DNA from: Klebsiella pneumoniae
Lineage (GTDB): Bacteria > Pseudomonadota > Gammaproteobacteria > Pseudomonadales > Azotimanducaceae
DNA length: 8,099 nt
Reading direction: 5' to 3'
NCBI GenBank assembly: GCA_945878745.1
Contig: CAMDVY010000121.1
Location: forward strand, 1-8,099
Position 1 is the first letter of the stretch; every line of letters starts with the position of its first letter. The translations under genes and the position numbers were made by a program. Positions 1 through 5,760 of the stretch are shown here, piece after piece. The notes beneath the pieces were generated by a model. The model had not been told where the DNA came from and did no database searches. It saw only the letters and a program-made list of their open reading frames with translations.

Positions 1-61
1 CACCGGACAGACATCCGCTGGACAACGCTCCGAGAGCCGCAATCAACAGGTACCGCCGCAT
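1..61 (-). CDS. Probable lipoprotein, N-terminal fragment (cut by window edge)
   Basis: Only the first 20 codons are present; the gene continues left of base 1. The visible peptide is MRRYLLIAALGALSSGCLSG: two arginines, a hydrophobic stretch, then L-S-S-G-C with the cysteine at residue 17. This fits a relaxed lipobox for signal peptidase II (small residues before the cysteine, no charge in the core), although the -3 position is serine rather than the preferred leucine. No acidic residue follows at position +2, so by the usual enterobacterial rule it would go to the outer membrane. The ATG lies 5 bases after the stop of the TPR gene, with a GGAG 8 bases upstream inside the end of that gene, so it is the next gene of the same operon. 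Its family cannot be told from 20 residues; a second TPR lipoprotein of the same envelope cluster is one guess. Confidence 0.6.
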   Translation of the reverse strand, partial: MRRYLLIAALGALSSGCLSG

Positions 62-66
62 AGTGC

Positions 67-1938
67 TTACTCCGCTTCCAAGTCCGTCTGGTGATCGTCG
101 CTAAGGGCCAGTTGATCACTGGCCTGAGCGATCGCAATACGCGTCAGGAACAGATACTGCTCAATCCGCTCCGACTCTTCCTGCATGCGCGACTGCAGAT
201 GCTCAGCCAACGCCACTTCGCGCGCCTGCATCGCCTGTGCGATGCGGGTTCGAAGTGACTCAACCCTGGGCAGATAGGCTTCGGCGCGCATTCCAACGCT
301 GCCGACGTATGCCTGTTCAGCGGTCTGCACACGATCAATACTCACATCCACGTCAGCCAGTGCCTGTACAACTTCCTGCTTCTGCCGCGCCAGACGCCAC
401 CGCTGGTCTGGATAATCGTTGGCCAGCTCATAGAAGACGATGCCAAGCAGGCGTTCGACACGTTCGCGAACCTGCCCGGCTTCTGCATCAGTCATCGATT
501 GCGCTTGTCCGAGCATCGCCAGCAGCGACTCGATCCTGTCGCGCTGAACATCGTTGGCCATCGCCAGCATCCAGTCCGAATCCGGCACTGGCTGGTTTGC
601 ATCAAGCCACGCCAGTCGCTCATCAATGACGGAAATTTCACTCTCCAGTTCCGCGCGACGCGCCAGAATCTTCTCGTCTACCAGCGCCGTCCTGAGGTTT
701 TGCGTACGTTCAACCTGCTTTACCGAAACTTCAGCAAAAGCATCGAGCGTATCGGGAACTGTGCCGAGCCATGCACTCATGTCAGCGAGTGAACGCCACT
801 CGCGCAGCAGATTGTTCACATCTTCCGCAGCCAGCCATTCGAGCCATTCTTCACGACCGATGTCGTGATCCCATTCCTGGACCAGACCGGCCAGCCCTTT
901 CTCTTCAACGCCTGACGTCGTGACAGCCTGTGCCAGTCGACGTACCCAGGCTTGATCGCCTGCTCTCGCCTGTACACCTTGAAGCACAGCCAGACGCTGC
1001 CCATATTCCCGTTCAGCCGATTGGTAGTGCGTCAGCACCCAGCGGGGTTCTGACATACCTTCCAGCGCCATCGGAAAACCCAGGTGCGCGATGGCATTGC
1101 TGGTGTGCCACTTCTCTTCCTGCTTCAGTGTCAGCCAGATGCGAGCTGCCAGGTTGTAGTCTTTCTGCTCCATCGCCAGCGTGCCATAGGTTGCCAGCGC
1201 CGCATCCCGATACCGACTGCCAGTGGGCAGATCTTCGAGGATGGTCTTGGCATCCTCTGATTCAGCATCGGCTTTCGACAGATGCGCGAGTGCAAGACGT
1301 CCACGCTGCTTGAGATCTCGGACCTGAAGATCTTTACCGGGCATGGCTTCGAGCAATCGGAAGATGTCTGACGAGTCATCCAGCTGGTTGCTGTCCCGGA
1401 GGGCTACACCGAGATTGAAGAGCGCATAACCACGGAATGGTTCGTCATCATCCATGAGGTCAATGGCTTCGCCTGCCTTGGCAAAGTCGCCACGCTGCAG
1501 CGCGAGATCCGCACTCATGTAACTCACCTCCGGGTGAGGCTCCATGCCGAGTGCCGATTGCGCACGATCCACCTTGTCGAGTTCAACGGCCAGTTGATCC
1601 CAATCCTGCTGGCGGTGTCGAACACGGGCCATATGAAAGCCGATCCGCATTCGGTCAACGTCCTTGAGTTCGGCTTCCGGCAGAGCAGCAAAGGCCTTGC
1701 CGGCGTAATCATAGAGACCGTCTTCGAAGGCCACGCTGCCCTTTGCCAGGGCAAATCGCAGGGGATCATCACCGAGCCGGTTTTGCTGTTCGGCCACCAT
1801 GACCTCGACCAGGGCGGCGCCATAGTCTTCCTGGTAATAGTCGTACAGCACCGATCTATAAGTGAGTTCATCAACGCTCATGGGATCGCTCGTCCCCATG
1901 ACGCAGGAAAAAATCAGTTCACATAACAATCGTTTCAT
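67..1938 (-). CDS. TPR and coiled-coil envelope protein, GltE/AglT-like (tentative)
   Basis: This 623-residue protein is likely a scaffold rather than an enzyme, as no catalytic motif is visible. Residues 25-310 are helical repeats of TPR type: Y-Y-Q-x-D-Y-x-x-A-L near 34-42, then repeats around 57-85, 95-125, 137-162, 168-197 and 244-270. Residues about 400-445 and 515-605 are charged, alanine-rich and glutamate/arginine-rich, typical of coiled coil. The N-terminus is an imperfect export signal: M-K-R-L-L then a short core interrupted by Glu7. L-I-F-S-C at 8-12 looks like a lipobox, but the nearby glutamate makes lipidation doubtful. The ATG is 12 bases after the previous stop with a weak GGAAAG site. 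From memory the N-terminal repeat resembles TPR proteins annotated in gammaproteobacterial clusters with ExbB/ExbD/TonB-like genes; that assignment is inference. Confidence 0.75.
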   Translation of the reverse strand: MKRLLCELIFSCVMGTSDPMSVDELTYRSVLYDYYQEDYGAALVEVMVAEQQNRLGDDPLRFALAKGSVAFEDGLYDYAGKAFAALPEAELKDVDRMRIGFHMARVRHRQQDWDQLAVELDKVDRAQSALGMEPHPEVSYMSADLALQRGDFAKAGEAIDLMDDDEPFRGYALFNLGVALRDSNQLDDSSDIFRLLEAMPGKDLQVRDLKQRGRLALAHLSKADAESEDAKTILEDLPTGSRYRDAALATYGTLAMEQKDYNLAARIWLTLKQEEKWHTSNAIAHLGFPMALEGMSEPRWVLTHYQSAEREYGQRLAVLQGVQARAGDQAWVRRLAQAVTTSGVEEKGLAGLVQEWDHDIGREEWLEWLAAEDVNNLLREWRSLADMSAWLGTVPDTLDAFAEVSVKQVERTQNLRTALVDEKILARRAELESEISVIDERLAWLDANQPVPDSDWMLAMANDVQRDRIESLLAMLGQAQSMTDAEAGQVRERVERLLGIVFYELANDYPDQRWRLARQKQEVVQALADVDVSIDRVQTAEQAYVGSVGMRAEAYLPRVESLRTRIAQAMQAREVALAEHLQSRMQEESERIEQYLFLTRIAIAQASDQLALSDDHQTDLEAE

Positions 1939-1950
1939 GACTTTCCGTAA

Positions 1951-2547
1951 TCACTTGACGACAGTGGCGCGAAACTCCGGTTGGTGTTCAGCTGTGCTGT
2001 CGGCAATGTCAAGTTCAATGAAGGTAGGCTCAAACGCTTTCTCGAAGTCGACACTGGTGGCGCGACGATAGTCACGACCATCCGGTCCACGACCGACAAA
2101 GAACGCGGTGAGCTGGTTATTGCCCTGTTTGACGTTGCCGAGATAAACACGATCCACACCGCCTCTATGCAGTGCGTCCGCCTGTCGTTCCGTGTACAGG
2201 TGATGTGAGACTTCCTTGCCATTAAGTTCAACGGTCACTGAGTCCAGCTGGAAGAATTCGCCAACATCCATGGCGACATAAACAGCCAGTTGTGACGACG
2301 CAGGAAACAGCAGTTCCTCTTCAAGAATGACGAGGTCTCGTTTCAGCGTTGCTACATCAAGCTTTATGGACTCGAGTTCTCCTGCCACCGATGGCTCGGT
2401 GCCAGCCCCTGCTTCAGCCCCCACTTCAGCCCCCACTCCAGCAAAGACGGAGGTACTCAGTGGAACTGCTAGAGCGAGTGCCAGCGACATCTGACGAAGC
2501 AGATTCGTGGCGGTGTTCTGATTGGCAGGTCTATTGTCCATATCCAT
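1951..2547 (-). CDS. Small exported protein of unknown function, partner of the TPR gene
   Basis: This is a 198-residue protein. The ATG at 2547 is chosen because AAGGA sits 5 bases upstream; a longer in-frame start at 2574 has no ribosome site. Residues 1-36 look like a Sec signal peptide with a long polar n-region, a core at 21-32 (S-L-A-L-A-L-A-V-P-L-S-T) and a V-F-A cleavage motif before Gly37. Residues 37-55 are a Gly/Ala/Glu linker built on a 12-base DNA repeat. Residues 58-79 form a short amphipathic helix. Residues 80-181 make a beta-rich domain with the stretches E-L-L-F-P-A-S-S, H-L-Y-T-E-R, L-H-R-G-G-V, V-Y-L-G-N and G-R-G-P-D-G-R-D-Y. I recall this pattern from short secreted proteins that databases often label 'AraC family regulator'. 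There is no helix-turn-helix here, so that label would be wrong. No cysteines and no catalytic motif are visible. Confidence 0.75.
   Translation of the reverse strand: MDMDNRPANQNTATNLLRQMSLALALAVPLSTSVFAGVGAEVGAEAGAGTEPSVAGELESIKLDVATLKRDLVILEEELLFPASSQLAVYVAMDVGEFFQLDSVTVELNGKEVSHHLYTERQADALHRGGVDRVYLGNVKQGNNQLTAFFVGRGPDGRDYRRATSVDFEKAFEPTFIELDIADSTAEHQPEFRATVVK
2412..2442. repeat. 12-base tandem repeat coding for a Gly-Ala-Glu linker
   Basis: The unit CTTCAGCCCCCA occurs twice exactly (2412-2423 and 2424-2435), followed by a diverged partial third copy (CTCCAGC). It lies inside the small exported protein and, being a multiple of three, keeps the frame. It encodes the flexible Gly-Ala-Glu-x linker just after the predicted signal peptide cleavage site. 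Copy number could vary between strains without breaking the gene. Confidence 0.75.
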
Positions 2548-2552
2548 TTTCT

Positions 2553-2557
2553 TCCTT
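2553..2557 (-). promoter_or_regulatory. Ribosome binding site of the small exported protein
   Basis: Reading the minus strand, AAGGA stands 5 bases before the ATG at 2547. It decides the start: the tandem ATGs at 2574 and 2571 have nothing purine-rich in front of them and would add a charged extension ahead of the signal peptide. Confidence 0.6.
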
Positions 2558-2584
2558 AGCTGCCTCGGCATCATTGCAGGCCGT

Positions 2585-2601
2585 TACAGAATCCCTCTGT
2601 A
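2585..2601. promoter_or_regulatory. Inverted repeat TACAGA-N5-TCTGTA upstream of the exported protein gene
   Basis: This is a perfect six-base inverted repeat with a five-base spacer (TACAGAATCCCTCTGTA) in the 135 bases between the TlpA stop and the start at 2547. It lies about 40 bases before that start. It could be an operator or a small hairpin in the transcript. It has no following T-run on either strand, so it is not a standard intrinsic terminator. No convincing sigma-70 promoter was seen beside it. Confidence 0.35.
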
Positions 2602-2682
2602 TTGACTTGAAAGCTGTGCCCTTGATGTTCCGTTTGTAATCCTGATTTTTGTAAAAAGGTCTTTGACGATTTCGAGTTCACG

Positions 2683-3174
2683 CTATTCGCGGATCAGCGA
2701 TTTCACGACTTCCACATACTTCTCTTCGTCGCCTGGTTTGTAGCCGCGATGAACGAAGCGGATTTTTCCGTCGCGATCGACGATGACTGTGCTTGGCATT
2801 GCCTTGAGATCGTAGAGTTTGCTGATTTTCTGCTCGGCATCGATGAGTACTGGAAAGGTCACACCGGTTTTGTCGGCTATGGCTCTCGCAGGTGCTGCTT
2901 CGCCTTCGACATTGATACCGAGAACGGTGAAGCCTGTGTCCTTGTAGCGCTGATGCAATCGATCAAGTACCGGCATTTCCTGCCGACATGGACCACACCA
3001 GCTCGCCCAGAAATTGATGAGAACGACCTGACCACGCAGTTCCGTGAGTCGCAGGTTTGTTCCATCAAGATTGGTCAACGTGAAATCGGGTGCAAAGCCC
3101 GTATCGACGGCCGCATTGACAGGCCACGGCGTAAGGCACACCAGTATCGCCAGTATTCCCAGGATTCTTCGCAC
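2683..3174 (-). CDS. TlpA/ResA-like periplasmic thiol-disulfide oxidoreductase
   Basis: This is a 163-residue exported thioredoxin-fold protein, likely a periplasmic disulfide reductase. Residues 1-22 are a Sec signal peptide ending N-A-A before Val23. The mature part begins with the AhpC/TSA-Redoxin signature A-P-D-F-T-L-x-N-L-D-G (28-38). The active site is W-C-G-P-C at 59-63 (Cys60 and Cys63), and the cis-proline loop is M-P-S-T at 126-129. The insert between the second strand and helix (about 83-110) is typical of TlpA/ResA. The start is GTG at 3174: an upstream in-frame stop rules out a longer form and AGGAGG sits 4 bases before it. Known relatives reduce cytochrome c haem-site cysteines or copper proteins; the partner here is unknown. 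The C-terminal H-R-G-Y-K-P-G stretch resembles TlpA proteins of DUF4266/DUF3570 clusters, from memory. Confidence 0.92.
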   Translation of the reverse strand: MRRILGILAILVCLTPWPVNAAVDTGFAPDFTLTNLDGTNLRLTELRGQVVLINFWASWCGPCRQEMPVLDRLHQRYKDTGFTVLGINVEGEAAPARAIADKTGVTFPVLIDAEQKISKLYDLKAMPSTVIVDRDGKIRFVHRGYKPGDEEKYVEVVKSLIRE

Positions 3175-3178
3175 GCAC

Positions 3179-3184
3179 CCTCCT
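3179..3184 (-). promoter_or_regulatory. Strong Shine-Dalgarno site for the GTG start of the TlpA-like gene
   Basis: On the minus strand a full AGGAGG lies 4 bases before the GTG at 3174. An in-frame TGA at 3184-3186 just upstream leaves GTG as the only plausible start of the signal peptide. Confidence 0.7.
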
Positions 3185-3336
3185 CATGACTACTCAAACC
3201 AGCTGTACTTCGCTCTGCATGTCTGCCGCTTAGTCAAAAGGTTGGCGACAATCCCTGCAGACCGATCGGTAAAACAGTGCGCCGTTGGGACATTCCTGGT
3301 GAAGACAACTGCAATGCATCTGCTTGCCTTTCACTC

Positions 3337-3355
3337 GTTTGAAACCCTTTCAAAC
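3337..3355. promoter_or_regulatory. Perfect 8-base inverted repeat, operator-like
   Basis: The sequence GTTTGAAACCCTTTCAAAC is a perfect eight-base inverted repeat with a three-base spacer. It is 163 bases upstream of the TlpA-like start. The symmetry and length suit a dimeric repressor such as a TetR-family protein. It could also fold as an 8-pair hairpin in RNA from either strand. No T-run follows, so an intrinsic terminator is unlikely. No regulator gene is present in the window to pair it with. Confidence 0.45.
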
Positions 3356-3479
3356 CAGCATCCATACCTGATGGACATCCCAAACTACCGGCGTTCACCG
3401 TTTGTGCGCATCCTGCGCTAGCGGTCTCCACTCCCTGGGTCACCGATTCGCAACTGTCGCCTTCCTGTCATCAGTCACG

Positions 3480-3504
3480 AACGTCGCCCACGTTACTTGC
3501 ACGT
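3480..3504. promoter_or_regulatory. Cluster of three ACGT cores at about one helical turn
   Basis: ACGT occurs at 3481, 3490 and 3501. The first two form a perfect inverted repeat AACGT-N5-ACGTT (3480-3494). Centres 9 and 11 bases apart place the cores on roughly the same DNA face. This may be a binding site for a transcription factor controlling the TlpA-led operon, but the evidence is only the pattern. Confidence 0.25.
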
Positions 3505-3610
3505 CAATTGTAAGAATGCGGCAAGGTTCACATTTCAAGGATAGGCAAGATTTCAGATCCTGCCGGGGAGGCGGTTTGGAGAGCAGAAGTATCTGGGAAT
3601 GAGGTTGGTG

Positions 3611-4741
3611 TTACCGACGGTAACCCGTTACGCGATGCAGCCAGACCGCGATGCGATCCGCCACATCGGTTCGGGCATCGGCAGGGTCTGTCAGGTAATG
3701 ATCGCCGGGAATCAGCTGCAACGCCTTGTCCAGGCTCGCGACGGCGTCGTGGATGGCATGCGCATCCGAGGGAAAAACACCAGTGTCAGCGAGTGATTGA
3801 ATCACCAGAGTGGGAACCACAATTCGCGCCAGGTGCGCAGCGCCCCGGCAGTCCGAGTTCCGCAGGCTCCACATGGAAAGCCAGGTGCGGCAGGTGTTGG
3901 TCAAACCGATTCCACCCGGGCTGAAATTGGCTGCCTTGGGATCACCCCGATAACACACCCCGACAGGTCTGTCCGAGGGATCGAGGGTACCGTCCATCAG
4001 GCGCAGATCTGCCCAGGTTCGATAGACGTTGAAGGCGCGATCCACGTATCCACGTGACCGCATGGATTCCAGTTGTGCAAGGCACCAGTCCGTAATGCGC
4101 TCGTTGCGTGCGATCTGTGCCGCGCGGTAACGCTCGACAAACTCCGATGCATAAGGAGGGTGATTGTCTTCGCCATACATGTTGAGCGTGGGATCAATGG
4201 AGAACGGATCCGACTCGTCGGTGACCGCAGGATCCATCCAGGCCGTCAGTACTTCAGGTCGGCCACCGTGTGCGTTGAGCGAGATGTAGGCATCACAAGC
4301 GGGCAGACGCAGAACGGCTTCAGGCAGCCGCAATCCATAGGCCGGCTTGATGCTTGGTTGCGCCGCCTGGGACTGGTAGGCGGCCATCAACGAGCCTCCG
4401 CCTGAATTGCCGATCAGCACGACGAAATCCACACCCGCCACGTCTCGCAGCCAGGTCACACCAGCGCCGATATCAATCAGCGCATGTTCGAGCAGAAAAA
4501 AAGCTTCGACACCTCGAAACCTCGTATTCCAGCCAAGAAAACCGATACCTCGCGCCGCCAGGTACTCGCCAAGATAGTGTTCACTGAAGTCGACGTTGTA
4601 GTGGGTGGCTATGGCCGCCACCGTCGGCCGTTTGCCGGCGGGCCGATGGTAGAGACCCTGACAGGGATTGAAGCCGGCACCGTTGCGCGACGACGTGGCC
4701 GAAACCAATGCCACAAATTCACGCTCGATATCAAGGGGCAT
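3611..4741 (-). CDS. Alpha/beta-hydrolase fold protein
   Basis: This 376-residue protein is a probable cytoplasmic serine hydrolase (esterase or related); there is no signal peptide. The nucleophile elbow is G-N-S-G-G-G with Ser113, after a strand V-V-L-I. The likely acid is Asp319 in Q-S-L-A-D-T-G-V-F, and the histidine is His348 in P-G-D-H-Y, near the C-terminus as expected for the triad. Residues about 160-290 form a large cap insert, longer than in minimal family members. Six cysteines are scattered through it. The ATG at 4741 is taken; a GTG directly before it at 4744 is also possible, and AGAGAG lies upstream. The start follows the ApbE stop by 12 bases, so the two are co-transcribed. 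The substrate cannot be read from sequence. No terminator is visible after the stop. Confidence 0.88.
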   Translation of the reverse strand: MPLDIEREFVALVSATSSRNGAGFNPCQGLYHRPAGKRPTVAAIATHYNVDFSEHYLGEYLAARGIGFLGWNTRFRGVEAFFLLEHALIDIGAGVTWLRDVAGVDFVVLIGNSGGGSLMAAYQSQAAQPSIKPAYGLRLPEAVLRLPACDAYISLNAHGGRPEVLTAWMDPAVTDESDPFSIDPTLNMYGEDNHPPYASEFVERYRAAQIARNERITDWCLAQLESMRSRGYVDRAFNVYRTWADLRLMDGTLDPSDRPVGVCYRGDPKAANFSPGGIGLTNTCRTWLSMWSLRNSDCRGAAHLARIVVPTLVIQSLADTGVFPSDAHAIHDAVASLDKALQLIPGDHYLTDPADARTDVADRIAVWLHRVTGYRR

Positions 4742-4753
4742 CACAGAGTCTCT

Positions 4754-5755
4754 CTATCTGGCGGTTTGAGTCAGCGGTGTCAGGCTATCGGAGTAGAGCA
4801 TGTGACCTGCCTCGGTAATGATGATGGCGTCCACACCTTCAATGGCGTTGATCAACTTCAGTCCTTTCTCGGGGCCCATCACAAAAACCGTAGTGGAAAG
4901 CGCATCGGTCAGCGTGGCATTGGGGCCCATGATCGTCACGCTGAGGCTGCCTCGTGCACTGTTGCCTGTTTCAGGATCAAGGATGTGGTGATAGCGGACG
5001 CCGTCCTTCTCGAAATATCGCTCGTAATCCCCCGACGTTGACACCGCCGTGTCGATCAAGGGTAACAACACCGCCACACCATCCTTGTGGCGCGGATCAC
5101 GTACCCCCACTGTCCATGGCTCGCCTTGTCGATCACCGATGATGCGGCTGTCTCCACCTGCAGAAATACTGGCCATCGTCACGCCAGCCTGCTGCAGCCG
5201 CGCGGTCACCTTGTCGACAGCATGTCCTTTGGCGATCCCGCCAAGGTCCACATAGACCTCTGGTTTGGCATAGCGCACGTGAGACCCATCGTCCGAGAGC
5301 AGTACGTGGTGGTAGTCGATCGCAGTTATGGCCTTGCGTTCTTCGTCGGTAGGAACCTTTCCCGCGCGATAGTCGTAATAACGACCTACCGATGCGAAGG
5401 TGATATCGAACGCTCCATTGGAACGCTCGGACGCTTCGCGAGATCGATCGAGCAGGACCTTCATTTCCGGACTGATCGCGACCCAACCTTTGGCTGCTTC
5501 TCGATTCATGCGCGTGAGCTCGCTGTCTTCCTTGTATGGACTGAAGGCGAAATCGATCCGCAGCATCTCTTCCATGGCGCTGGCCAGTAACATGGGACCA
5601 CGGGTATCCGCGTCATCGAGCCAGAATTCCACATGCACGCGGGTTCCCATGATGGGTTGCGTGTCGCTATGCCAGGCAGCTTCCAATGGCAGGCAGAGCA
5701 GGGTCAGCGTTCCGAAGACCACCCCTGACAAGTGCACCGACGCGCGTCGAAGCAT
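4754..5755 (-). CDS. apbE: ApbE-like FAD:protein FMN transferase
   Basis: ApbE-family enzymes cut FAD and attach FMN covalently to a threonine (or serine) of a target flavoprotein, with magnesium, usually in the periplasm. With the ATG at 5755 the protein has 333 residues and a Sec-type signal at about 1-27. Family motifs in order are M-G-T (36-38), F-S-P-Y-K-E-D-S-E-L (71-80), F-D-I-T-F-A-S-V-G (116-124), D-L-G-G-I-A-K-G-H-A-V-D (170-181), S-A-G-G-D (198-202), T-S-G-D-Y-E-R-Y-F (240-248), H-H-I-L-D-P-E-T-G (256-264) and T-D-A-L-S-T (283-288), which includes the expected metal-binding Asp and Thr. A TTG at 5764 overlapping the previous stop is an alternative start; neither has a clear ribosome site, suggesting translational coupling. 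No target flavoprotein lies in the window. Confidence 0.93.
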   Translation of the reverse strand: MLRRASVHLSGVVFGTLTLLCLPLEAAWHSDTQPIMGTRVHVEFWLDDADTRGPMLLASAMEEMLRIDFAFSPYKEDSELTRMNREAAKGWVAISPEMKVLLDRSREASERSNGAFDITFASVGRYYDYRAGKVPTDEERKAITAIDYHHVLLSDDGSHVRYAKPEVYVDLGGIAKGHAVDKVTARLQQAGVTMASISAGGDSRIIGDRQGEPWTVGVRDPRHKDGVAVLLPLIDTAVSTSGDYERYFEKDGVRYHHILDPETGNSARGSLSVTIMGPNATLTDALSTTVFVMGPEKGLKLINAIEGVDAIIITEAGHMLYSDSLTPLTQTAR

Positions 5756-5760
5756 ATGGA

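Larger units (their letters stand above)
3175..3610. other. 436-base gene-poor gap rich in inverted repeats; probable block B promoter region
   Basis: No open frame here looks like a gene: the candidates are under 130 codons, lack good ribosome sites and have no recognisable motif. The gap separates the alpha/beta hydrolase end from the TlpA start, so it should hold the end of the block A transcript and the promoter of block B. It contains several perfect inverted repeats: 3261-3270 (ACCGATCGGT), 3337-3355, 3361-3375 (TCCAT-N5-ATGGA), 3406-3418 (GCGCA-N3-TGCGC) and 3480-3494 (AACGT-N5-ACGTT). I found no convincing -35/-10 pair on the minus strand; a TTGACT at 3232-3237 lacks a matching -10. 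No hairpin plus T-run follows the hydrolase stop. Confidence 0.55.

Noticed and set aside
2641..2665. A/T-rich stretch with T5 and A5 runs after the TlpA stop, considered as an intrinsic terminator
   Set aside because: The runs face each other with a two-base spacer and there is no GC-rich stem before a T-run on the minus strand.
3232..3237. TTGACT on the minus strand as the -35 of the TlpA promoter
   Set aside because: No -10-like hexamer appears 16 to 18 bases downstream.
3234..3443. 69-codon minus-strand open frame in the gap, considered as a small gene (for example the missing DUF4266 lipoprotein)
   Set aside because: No signal peptide, lipobox or ribosome site, and nothing resembling the DUF4266 C-terminal glycine/cysteine pattern.
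3610..3624. Palindrome GTTACCGACGGTAAC at the end of the alpha/beta hydrolase gene, considered as a terminator
   Set aside because: It includes the stop codon, allows only a five-pair stem, and no T-run follows on the minus strand.
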